A DNA stretch of 64,000 nucleotides from DP-19 sp036496285 (GTDB taxonomy: Bacteria; Desulfobacterota; Binatia; UTPRO1): assembly GCA_036496285.1 (NCBI GenBank), contig DASXLI010000036.1, positions 6,580 through 70,579 on the forward strand. Reading direction: 5' to 3'. The notes below the pieces were generated by a model that saw only the letters and a list, made by a program, of their open reading frames with translations, made no database searches and was not told the DNA's origin. A program made the translations under genes and the position numbers. Positions 17,905 to 25,286 of this stretch are shown here, in pieces; the first letter of the stretch is position 1; each line of letters starts with the position of its first letter.

Positions 17905-17927
17905 TCTTTGTGCCGTGGGCACAAAGA
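17905..17927. promoter_or_regulatory. Perfect palindrome, candidate operator
   Basis: TCTTTGTGCC-GTG-GGCACAAAGA: 10-base arms around a 3-base centre, between the PucR-type regulator and the esterase gene. No T run follows it, which argues against a terminator; I saw no second copy in the window. Confidence 0.5.
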
Positions 17928-18019
17928 CCGGCACCGCGAGTGCGGCGAGAAAAGGATTGAGCGTCCAGCATGGCATTCGCTATCCCGGCGCCTCACCCCT
18001 CGCTGAAAGGATTCCGCCG

Positions 18020-21000
18020 ATGACACACCGCGTTGGCAGCAGGATGCTCCTCGTGTCTCTTCTCGTGCTCACGACCGCCGCGCTCGCGCGCGCCGACGAG
18101 CTCGAGATCCAGGTTCTTTCGAACCGGGCCGACCTCGTCTCCGGCGGCGACGCGTTGGTCCAGATCGTGATCCCGCCGGACGTCAACGCGAGCGACGTGC
18201 ACGTGACGCTCAACGGGAGCGACGTCACCAGCGCGTTCGGCACACGCACCGGCGACGGGGCCTTCGTCGGCCTCATCACCGGCTTGAACGCGGGCGACAA
18301 CGATGTCGTCGCCTCCGTGACGCCGCCGACGCTGAAGCTGCCGGCTGAGATCACCATTGCCAACCACGCCATCGGCGGCCCGGTCTTTGCCGGGGCGCAG
18401 CTGCTGCCGTGGATCTGCGCCATGAAGGTCGCCACTTCCGTGACCGTGACCGTCCCGAACACGACCCTCACCGGTACGGCGACGACGAAGGTCAACGGCC
18501 TCGCGAGCGATCCGGTCGACGCGCAATGCGACACGCTGCCCACCTTCACCTATTTCTACGAGCCGACGAGCAAGGTCGGAACGGGGTGCACGTTCACGAC
18601 GACCGGCGGCAATCCTTGCTTTCAGTCGTACGATCCGAACAACCCGCCGCCGGCGAACACGATCGCCAACTTCACCAACGATCGGGGCGATACGGTCCGT
18701 GCCATCGTCGTGCTCGAGAAGGGCACCCTGAACCGCGGCGAGTACCAGCTGGTGACGTTCTTCGATCCGAGCCTGCCGAACACGCCGCAGAATCCGCAGC
18801 GCGGCTGGAACGGCAAGCTGCTGTGGGTCTTCGGCGCCTCCTCGGGGGTGAGCCGCTTCCAGACGCCGCCGGGCAGCGGCGTCTTCGACAACAACTCCCT
18901 CGCACGCGGCTACATGGTGGCGTCGTCCTCGCTCACCGACCACGGGACCAACGCGAACGATACGCTCGCCGCCGAGACGGTCGCCATGTTGAAGGAGGAG
19001 ATCACCGAGAACTACGGCGAGATCCGCTACACCATCGGTGCCGGCTGCTCCGGCGGCTCCATCCTGCAGTACAACATCGCCGGAGCGTATCCCGAGCTGC
19101 TCCAGGGCATCCAGCCGAACTGCACCTTCCCCGACACGATGTCGACGGCGATCGAGGTCACCGATTGCGGCCTCCTCGACGCGAACTACTACGGCACGGC
19201 GAACGGCAGCGCCCTCAGCTCCGCGCAGAGGGCCGCCATCGACGGCCACACCAACACCGGCATGTGCATCGCTTGGGACCTCTCCTTCCTGCCCTTCGGC
19301 AACCCGACGATTGCAAACAATTGCGGCTCCGGGTTCCCGACGTCGGTCACGTACAACCCGTCGACCCGCCCGGACGGAGTGCGCTGCACGACGTTCGATC
19401 ACGATGCTCCGACCCTCGGCACCTTCGTCGACACCGATGGCAACACCAAGGCCAATACGCCGGTCGACAACGTCGGCGTGGAGTATGGGTTGAAGGCACT
19501 GCAAGCGGGCACCATCACGGCCGAGCAGTTCGTGCAGTTGAACGAGGGCGTCGGCAGCTTCAACGCCGACCTGGGCTGGATACCGCCGACGCGCGCCGCC
19601 GCCGCTGCCAGCACCCTGCACACCGTGTACACCGCCGGTCTCGTGACCGACGGGCATCAGCTCGCCAACATCGCCATCATCGACCTGCGCGGCAACCAAG
19701 CGGTCAACGGCGACATTCACCAGAACTGGCGCGCGTGGGAGGCGCGGGCGCGGCTCGACAACGCCAACGCGACGCATGCCAACCAGCTCATCTGGGCCTA
19801 CAACGGCACCAGCGGCTCCAGCACGCCGGGTGCGGCGCTGCTGCTGAACTCGTTCACGACGCTCGACCAGTGGCTCGCTAACATCGAGGCAGATTCGAGC
19901 AATTCGCCGCTGCCGACGAAGGTGCTGAACGACAAGCCCTCTGGTGCGGGGGACCTCTGCCTCACCACCACCGGCGGCACGCAGGCGCAGATCGTCGACG
20001 TCGGACTCGGCACGCCGGCCTGCCCGATCAAGTTCCAGGGTTCGCCGCGGCAGGCGGCGGGTGGCCCGCTGTCGGAGGACATCTTCAAGTGCCAGCTGAA
20101 GACGCTCGATTTCAACGACCCTGACTTCACCAACACCGGCATCACCTTCACGCAGGCGCAGCAGGATCGCCTGAACGCGGTCTTCCTGAGCGGCGTGTGC
20201 GACTGGACGCAGCCGGGTGTCGGTCAGGTGCCTTCCGACGGCGGCACGACCTTCGCGGCCGGGCCCGGTGGACAGCCCCTGGGCGCCGCGCCTGAGTCGG
20301 AGAGCGTGCCGCCCGTCTGCGGCGACGGCATCGTGACCGGCGAGACGTGCGACGACGGCAACACCACGTCGGGCGACGGCTGCTCGTCGAGCTGCACCGT
20401 CGAGGCCGGCTACACCTGCACCGGCAGCCCGTCGGTCTGCGCGCCGATCTGCGGCGACAGTCTCGTGCGCGGCGGCGAGGCCTGCGACGACGGCAACGTC
20501 GCCGCGGGCGACGGCTGCTCGTCGAGCTGCACGGTCGAGACCGGCTACAACTGCGCCGGTGATCCGTCGGTCTGCTCGCCGATCTGCGGCGACGGCCTGA
20601 TCCTCGGCGGCGAGGCGTGCGACGACGGCAACGTCACCTCGGGCGACGGCTGCTCGTCGAGCTGTTCGGTCGAGGCCGGCTACAACTGCACCGGCACCCC
20701 GTCGACCTGCCAGACGATCTGCGGCGACGGTCTCGTGCGCGGCGGTGAGGCGTGCGACGACGGCAACGTCACGAACGGCGACGGCTGCTCGTCGAGCTGC
20801 ACGGTCGAGACGGGCTTCGCCTGCACCGGCGAGCCATCGGCCTGCGACGGGATCTGCGGCGACGGTCTGATCAAGGGCACCGAGACCTGCGACGACGCCG
20901 CCGGCAACGGCACCCTCGCGAGCTGCTGCTCGTCGAGCTGCCAGTTCAAGAGCGCCGGCACGCCGTGCACGGACGGCAACGCGTGCACGACCACCGACAC

Positions 21001-21721
21001 GTGCAGCGGCAGCGCCAACACCTGCAACGGCGGCCCGGCGCCCAACTGCGACGACGGCAACGCCTGCACGGCCGACTCCTGCAATTCGGCGACCGGCTGT
21101 GTGAACGACGCGGCGGCGCGGAACGGCTTCGCCTGCGACGACGCCAACGAGTGCACGCTGAACGACGTCTGCAACGGCGGCACGTGCCATGGCACGATGG
21201 GCGCCGATACCGACGGCGACGGCTACTGCGACGCGCAGGAGACGGCGGCCGGCTGCGACCCGGGCGACCCGAACGAGATCCCGCCGCAGGCGGCGACCTT
21301 CGGCGGGAAGCCGGTGAACGGCGTCGGCAATCTCTTGGTCACCTACCTCGCGCCGACCAACTACAAGGTGACGGTGGCGAGCGATCCGAGCTGTGCCACG
21401 TCGGGTGTCTGTGGCGGCTCCGGCTTCTGCACGGCCGGCAAGATCGCCGACCACTGCACCACCAACGCTGAATGCAACGAGCCGGCGGGCACCTGCCGCA
21501 TCGTCGCCAACTACGCCGAGGTGCCGGACCTCGCGGTGCGGAAGCCGTTCCAGCTGAATAGAACGCCACTCACGTCGTTCGAGCCGCTCACTCCGGGCTG
21601 CTCGCGCAAGGTGGACGTGACGCTCGATCCGACGCGGCACTCGAACCTGGTGAAGGTCAACGTGACCGGTACGACCGGCGGCCGCCTGCGGCGCGACGCC
21701 GACACGTTCCGCTACCGGTAG
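18020..21721 (+). CDS. Secreted tannase/DUF6351-like esterase with DUF4215 repeats
   Basis: 1233 residues, exported (signal peptide about 1-26, ..AALARADE). Residues about 30-740 resemble the DUF6351/tannase-like alpha/beta hydrolases; the nucleophile elbow GAGCSGGS places the serine at residue 344 in a G-x-S-x-G frame. Residues 767 to about 945 are four DUF4215 (myxococcal Cys-rich) repeats of 44-45 residues each plus a fifth, degenerate one (CGDGL..GGEACDDGN). A Cys-rich tail with a four-Cys insert (CTAGKIADHC..) follows. Probably hydrolyses an ester outside the cell; the substrate is unknown. ATG 18020 has GAAAGG 10 bases upstream. A palindrome at 17905 and the regulator at 16599 suggest inducible expression. 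Confidence 0.8.
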   Translation: MTHRVGSRMLLVSLLVLTTAALARADELEIQVLSNRADLVSGGDALVQIVIPPDVNASDVHVTLNGSDVTSAFGTRTGDGAFVGLITGLNAGDNDVVASVTPPTLKLPAEITIANHAIGGPVFAGAQLLPWICAMKVATSVTVTVPNTTLTGTATTKVNGLASDPVDAQCDTLPTFTYFYEPTSKVGTGCTFTTTGGNPCFQSYDPNNPPPANTIANFTNDRGDTVRAIVVLEKGTLNRGEYQLVTFFDPSLPNTPQNPQRGWNGKLLWVFGASSGVSRFQTPPGSGVFDNNSLARGYMVASSSLTDHGTNANDTLAAETVAMLKEEITENYGEIRYTIGAGCSGGSILQYNIAGAYPELLQGIQPNCTFPDTMSTAIEVTDCGLLDANYYGTANGSALSSAQRAAIDGHTNTGMCIAWDLSFLPFGNPTIANNCGSGFPTSVTYNPSTRPDGVRCTTFDHDAPTLGTFVDTDGNTKANTPVDNVGVEYGLKALQAGTITAEQFVQLNEGVGSFNADLGWIPPTRAAAAASTLHTVYTAGLVTDGHQLANIAIIDLRGNQAVNGDIHQNWRAWEARARLDNANATHANQLIWAYNGTSGSSTPGAALLLNSFTTLDQWLANIEADSSNSPLPTKVLNDKPSGAGDLCLTTTGGTQAQIVDVGLGTPACPIKFQGSPRQAAGGPLSEDIFKCQLKTLDFNDPDFTNTGITFTQAQQDRLNAVFLSGVCDWTQPGVGQVPSDGGTTFAAGPGGQPLGAAPESESVPPVCGDGIVTGETCDDGNTTSGDGCSSSCTVEAGYTCTGSPSVCAPICGDSLVRGGEACDDGNVAAGDGCSSSCTVETGYNCAGDPSVCSPICGDGLILGGEACDDGNVTSGDGCSSSCSVEAGYNCTGTPSTCQTICGDGLVRGGEACDDGNVTNGDGCSSSCTVETGFACTGEPSACDGICGDGLIKGTETCDDAAGNGTLASCCSSSCQFKSAGTPCTDGNACTTTDTCSGSANTCNGGPAPNCDDGNACTADSCNSATGCVNDAAARNGFACDDANECTLNDVCNGGTCHGTMGADTDGDGYCDAQETAAGCDPGDPNEIPPQAATFGGKPVNGVGNLLVTYLAPTNYKVTVASDPSCATSGVCGGSGFCTAGKIADHCTTNAECNEPAGTCRIVANYAEVPDLAVRKPFQLNRTPLTSFEPLTPGCSRKVDVTLDPTRHSNLVKVNVTGTTGGRLRRDADTFRYR
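20318..20854 (+). repeat. Four tandem DUF4215 repeats inside the esterase gene
   Basis: The codon for the first Cys of each unit lies at 20318, 20450, 20585 and 20720, and a degenerate fifth unit begins at 20855: periods of 132, 135, 135 and 135 bases. The units share CGDG..GGEACDDGN and GDGCSSSC. Nearly identical DNA between units favours recombination. Confidence 0.88.
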
Positions 21722-21740
21722 ACGAAACACATGCGGCGCG

Positions 21741-21773
21741 GGGGTCGGCTCGGCCGGCTCCCGCGCCGACCCC
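21741..21773. terminator. Bidirectional hairpin between convergent genes
   Basis: GGGGTCGGC at 21741-21749 pairs with 21765-21773 across a 15-base GC-rich loop, in the 51 bases between the convergent esterase and HNH genes. No T tract on either side. Confidence 0.45.
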
Positions 21774-23695
21774 TAGCCGAGGCTTCTCGTCGCCGTCCTG
21801 GGTACGTCCACCCGCCGATCGCCGACGAACGCGAGCAGCGGTCGCCCGTACGCTCGAATGCCGAGCTCCCAATGGACGTCGCGCGGCGCGGAGCCCCAGG
21901 CGCGGACGACGCCTTCATGGATCCCGTGCAGGTGATGCGCGACGCAGACGGCGACCCGATTGTCGTGAGCGTTGCCGCCACCACGTGAGCGGAACTGCAG
22001 GTGATGGTCGTGGAGGTTCCGGCGCGAGCTGCATCCGGGTACGGCGCATCGCCAGCCGTCGCGCTCGAAGATCGGATCGCGATGGCGCGGCTGCGATTCC
22101 CAATGGGTGATCACGTGCCGCAACACGCGTTCGAGCGCAGACCAACGCGGCAGACCAGGCTGCGAGAACACGTCGAGCGCCTCGCGAAACACCGCGACGA
22201 CGGACGCCGGAGCGCTGAGCCGGATCTCCGCATCCGAGACCTCGAGCCACGCGCGCCGGGCGTCGCCAGAATTTGTCACTGCCGCCCCGACGCTCGCGGC
22301 CGCGCCGGTACCATCCGCATCCGTATGCGCGGCCTCCCGATGCGCACCGATCTGCACTCCATCGGAAGTGACGAAATCCGGCACCGTCTGCGTGCTCGTC
22401 GCCCTTGAGCGCAACGCGGCCGCGACGGGTGACTCGAGACGGCAATCGAGCGGGGGAGGGTCGAGCGCGGAGCCGCCGGTGGACAGATCGTTCCGCTCGA
22501 GGATCCAGCTCACCTCGTCCGCGAGCCGACGCACCGTCACGGCCTCGGCGCGAGCGACCCAGGCGCTGGCATTGCCGCGATCGACGACCGGCAGAAGCGT
22601 GAGTGCCTGCACCCACGAGATCGCGCCTCCCTCGTAGGCGCGGGCGAAGGCATCGCCGCGGCGCGTGGCGCGCTCGACCTTGAGGAGCGCCCACGCCTTC
22701 CGCGCCGAGATGCCGAGACGCTCGCGCGCGTACCCGGCGAGCGAGCAGTACCCATGCGCCCGGTAGACGCGCTGATCGACGACGATCCTGAGGAGACGAC
22801 CGATCCGGGGCTCGTACGTCCGGATGCTGTGGACGGCGGCGACCGCCCGGGTGTCGAGCGCGAACGCGTCCGAGGAGCCGGTCGCCAGCGGGGTCATCGG
22901 CCGGACTACGTGCTCCGATGGGGCAGTGGGTGCGGCCGGCGACGCGATGCCGCCCGGGTTCGTCACCGCGTTCGGCGACGCGTCATCAACGCTCGGCCGC
23001 CGCATCCGCTGCGCCAGACGCAACCCGGCGAGAATCATGCGATCGACGAACGGTATGCCCTCCGGCCGCCCGGAGAACGCCTCCGCCGCCACCCACTCGA
23101 CGGCTCGCCAAGCCGGCAGCGGCTCCCCCGCGACACGCGATGCGAGCTCCAGCGCGCGACGCCACAGAGCCCGCACGTGCGACGGACAGGCGATGCACAC
23201 CCGAACGATGGGCTCGCCGTCGATCGTGCCGTCGTCTGCTTCGGGATCGCCGTCGTCGCCGTCGCTCTGTGCGGCGGCGGCCCGTTCGAGAGCCTCGACG
23301 GTCGAGCCGCGCGCACGCACCAGCCATGCGTCCTGATCGTCGGTCGAGGCGAGGGCGCAGAGCGCGCGCACCTGCGCCCAGGAGAGGTCGGAGCGATCGA
23401 AAGCCGCGGCGACGAGAGGCAGCGCATCGAGACGCCTCGCGACCCATGCGGCGGATTGGAGGCTACGCGCGGAGAGCCCGAGGCGCTCCCGCGCGTAGTC
23501 GGCCAGCCGTACGAAGCCGAGCCGCCGGTACGCGCGTCGACGCAAAAGCTCGCGCGCGACCATTCCGAGCTCGAGCCGCGCGGCCGCCTCGCTGCGGCAC
23601 GCGACCTGCACCTCGACGTCGATGGCACGCGTGAAGCGTGCCCGCTCGCTCAGCAGCGCACGCTCGGTTGCGGGATCGATCCGACGCGCGATCAT
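21773..23695 (-). CDS. HNH endonuclease with duplicated DUF222-like domain
   Basis: 640 residues if it starts at ATG 23695 (MIARRIDPATERAL); ATG 23761 would add 22. The C-terminus is an HNH nuclease: a zinc-type Cys pair (RCAVPGCSSRR), the HNH core NLHDHHLQFRSRGGGNAHDN and CVAHH. Upstream are two copies of the same helical unit: AYRRLGFVRLADYARERLG with DLSWAQVRAL, and VYRAHGYCSLAGYARERLG with AISWVQALTL, so the protein arose by internal duplication. Such free-standing HNH proteins are often mobile or multi-copy in genomes; no flanking repeats or target site are visible. It sits between the two subunit genes of the CoA ligase. Confidence 0.82.
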   Translation of the reverse strand: MIARRIDPATERALLSERARFTRAIDVEVQVACRSEAAARLELGMVARELLRRRAYRRLGFVRLADYARERLGLSARSLQSAAWVARRLDALPLVAAAFDRSDLSWAQVRALCALASTDDQDAWLVRARGSTVEALERAAAAQSDGDDGDPEADDGTIDGEPIVRVCIACPSHVRALWRRALELASRVAGEPLPAWRAVEWVAAEAFSGRPEGIPFVDRMILAGLRLAQRMRRPSVDDASPNAVTNPGGIASPAAPTAPSEHVVRPMTPLATGSSDAFALDTRAVAAVHSIRTYEPRIGRLLRIVVDQRVYRAHGYCSLAGYARERLGISARKAWALLKVERATRRGDAFARAYEGGAISWVQALTLLPVVDRGNASAWVARAEAVTVRRLADEVSWILERNDLSTGGSALDPPPLDCRLESPVAAALRSRATSTQTVPDFVTSDGVQIGAHREAAHTDADGTGAAASVGAAVTNSGDARRAWLEVSDAEIRLSAPASVVAVFREALDVFSQPGLPRWSALERVLRHVITHWESQPRHRDPIFERDGWRCAVPGCSSRRNLHDHHLQFRSRGGGNAHDNRVAVCVAHHLHGIHEGVVRAWGSAPRDVHWELGIRAYGRPLLAFVGDRRVDVPRTATRSLG

Positions 23696-23908
23696 CGCCG
23701 GCGTCCGCCGCTGCGTGCGTACGCGTCGCCAGCCGCCAGCAGCGCGCGGGAGCAACCTCATGGATGGAGCCGCCGATCCTGTCTTCCGAGCGAGCAGAAA
23801 CGTCGAGAGGGCAAGGCGAAGAATAGGCGAAAACGGAGATGAAGTCAAGAACCGCGACGCGGAGTATCGCGACGATCATGCCCGAGCGCCCAACTACGGC
23901 CACGCACC

Positions 23909-23937
23909 TTGACCGACCGGCACCCCGGTTGTAGATC
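23909..23937 (+). promoter_or_regulatory. Predicted promoter of the alpha-subunit/ferredoxin operon
   Basis: TTGACC at 23909-23914 and TAGATC at 23932-23937 with a 17-base spacer. The leader would be about 70 bases and contains GGAG 4 bases before ATG 24011. Confidence 0.5.
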
Positions 23938-24010
23938 AACGCCTTTCGCGACGGGCACTTGTCTCCGCGTCCGTCGCGGACCAACCCAAGCCGAAACGAC
24001 CCGGAGCACG

Positions 24011-24931
24011 ATGTCGATCCTCATCAACAAAGACACGACCGTCATCATCCAGGGCATCACCGGCCGCGAGGCCGTGAACCTGACGCGCGAGGGCCTCGAC
24101 TACGGCACGAAGATCGTCGGCGGCGTGACCCCCGGGCGCGCGGGCCGCGACGTGTACGGCGTGCCGGTCTACGACTGCGTGCGCGACGTCACGTCGAAGC
24201 AGCACGTCGACGGCTCGATCGTCACCGTGCCGCCGCGCTTCACCCGCGACGCCGTCTTCGAGGCGCTCGAGGCGGGGGTGAAGCTCATCGTCATCGTCAC
24301 CGAGCGCATCCCGCGCGCCGAGGTCGCGCAGATGGTCGAGCTCGCGAAGCTCAAGGGCGCGCGCATCATCGGACCGAACTGCCTCGGCGTCCTCTCCCCC
24401 GACGAGGCGAAGATGGGCGGCCTCGGCGGCCCCGCGGTGAACGTCCGCCGCGCCTTCAAGAAGGGTCCGATCGGCGTCATGTCGCGCTCCGGCGGCATGA
24501 CGACGGAGATCGCCAACACGCTCACCGCCGCCGGCTACGGCCAGTCGACCTGCGTCTCGATCGGCGGCGACGCGATCATCGGCTCGACCTACGCCGAGCT
24601 CATGCCGCTCTTCGAGGCCGACAGCGAGACCAAGGCCATCGCCATCTACTCCGAGCCGGGCGGCCGCATGGAGGCCGAGCTCGCCGACTGGGTGCGCGAG
24701 CACAAGAGCCGCCTGCCGATCGTCGCGTTCATGGCCGGCCGTTTCATGGACGAGATGCCCGGGATGCGCTTCGGCCACGCCGGCACGATCGTCGAGGGCA
24801 AGGCCGACACCACCGCCGACAAGATCGAGCGCATGCACGCCGCCGGCATCTCCGTCGCCGAGCGCATCGAGGAGATTCCCGCGCTGATCAAGCAGGGGCT
24901 GGAGCGCCCCGCCGCCGCGAGGGGACACTGA
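24011..24931 (+). CDS. Succinate-CoA ligase-like alpha subunit
   Basis: 306 residues, slightly longer than SucD (about 290). It has the CoA-binding Rossmann start ILINKDTTVIIQGITGREAV, the loop GPNCLGVLSP, GVMSRSGGMTTE, and the catalytic phospho-histidine His256 in FGHAGTIVEG. It would form a CoA thioester from a dicarboxylic acid with the beta subunit encoded at 15360. ATG 24011 is chosen because the family starts at this Met and GGAG lies just upstream. The ferredoxin gene follows 2 bases after its stop and is clearly co-transcribed. Confidence 0.88.
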   Translation: MSILINKDTTVIIQGITGREAVNLTREGLDYGTKIVGGVTPGRAGRDVYGVPVYDCVRDVTSKQHVDGSIVTVPPRFTRDAVFEALEAGVKLIVIVTERIPRAEVAQMVELAKLKGARIIGPNCLGVLSPDEAKMGGLGGPAVNVRRAFKKGPIGVMSRSGGMTTEIANTLTAAGYGQSTCVSIGGDAIIGSTYAELMPLFEADSETKAIAIYSEPGGRMEAELADWVREHKSRLPIVAFMAGRFMDEMPGMRFGHAGTIVEGKADTTADKIERMHAAGISVAERIEEIPALIKQGLERPAAARGH

Positions 24932-24933
24932 TC

Positions 24934-25155
24934 ATGGCCAACGGAATGTTCATCGGCGTCGAGGTCGATCCCAAGACCGCCGCCGACCCCGCGATGGCGA
25001 AGAAGCTCACCGAGGTCTGTCCGGTCAACATCTTCGCGGTGAAGCCCGACGGCGCGCTGCGCATCGTCGACGAGAACCTCGACGAGTGCACGCTCTGCGA
25101 CCTCTGCGTGCAGGCGGCGCCGGGCAAGGTGAAGGTCGTCAAGCTGTACGACTGA
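24934..25155 (+). CDS. Small single-cluster [4Fe-4S] ferredoxin, FixX-like
   Basis: 73 residues. Four cysteines are arranged as in FixX-type ferredoxins: an early Cys-Pro (Cys29, VCPVNIF) and Cys52-x2-Cys55-x2-Cys58 (ECTLCDLC), enough for one [4Fe-4S] cluster. GAGGGG lies 9 bases before ATG 24934. It sits 2 bases after the alpha subunit of a CoA ligase, an unusual place for a ferredoxin. This suggests the ligase works beside a ferredoxin-linked oxidoreductase, for example a 2-oxoacid or acyl-CoA enzyme encoded elsewhere. An intrinsic terminator follows. Confidence 0.82.
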   Translation: MANGMFIGVEVDPKTAADPAMAKKLTEVCPVNIFAVKPDGALRIVDENLDECTLCDLCVQAAPGKVKVVKLYD

Positions 25156-25156
25156 C

Positions 25157-25182
25157 CCGCGACGCGTCGCGGCGGGATTTTT
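25157..25182 (+). terminator. Rho-independent terminator of the alpha-subunit/ferredoxin operon
   Basis: Palindrome CCGCGACGCGTCGCGG at 25157-25172, then GGG and five T (25178-25182), starting 1 base after the ferredoxin stop. Confidence 0.7.
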
Positions 25183-25185
25183 CTG

Positions 25186-25215
25186 TTGACCCCCCGGCGC
25201 TGACCCCGCTAGAAC
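25186..25215 (+). promoter_or_regulatory. Predicted promoter of the subtilisin gene
   Basis: TTGACC at 25186-25191, 18-base spacer, TAGAAC at 25210-25215, directly behind the upstream terminator and about 65 bases before the ribosome site of the protease. Confidence 0.5.
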
Positions 25216-25286
25216 GCCGGCTCCTTCGTTCAACGCCCGGAACGCCCGGCTGGTGCCGTCCCGCCCGCGGGCAAGCGAGGTGCAGC

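Noticed and set aside
17993..21730. 1245-codon minus-strand open frame across the esterase gene
   Set aside because: Arg/Ala/Val-rich shadow of a high-GC gene; the plus strand has a signal peptide, active-site elbow and Cys repeats.
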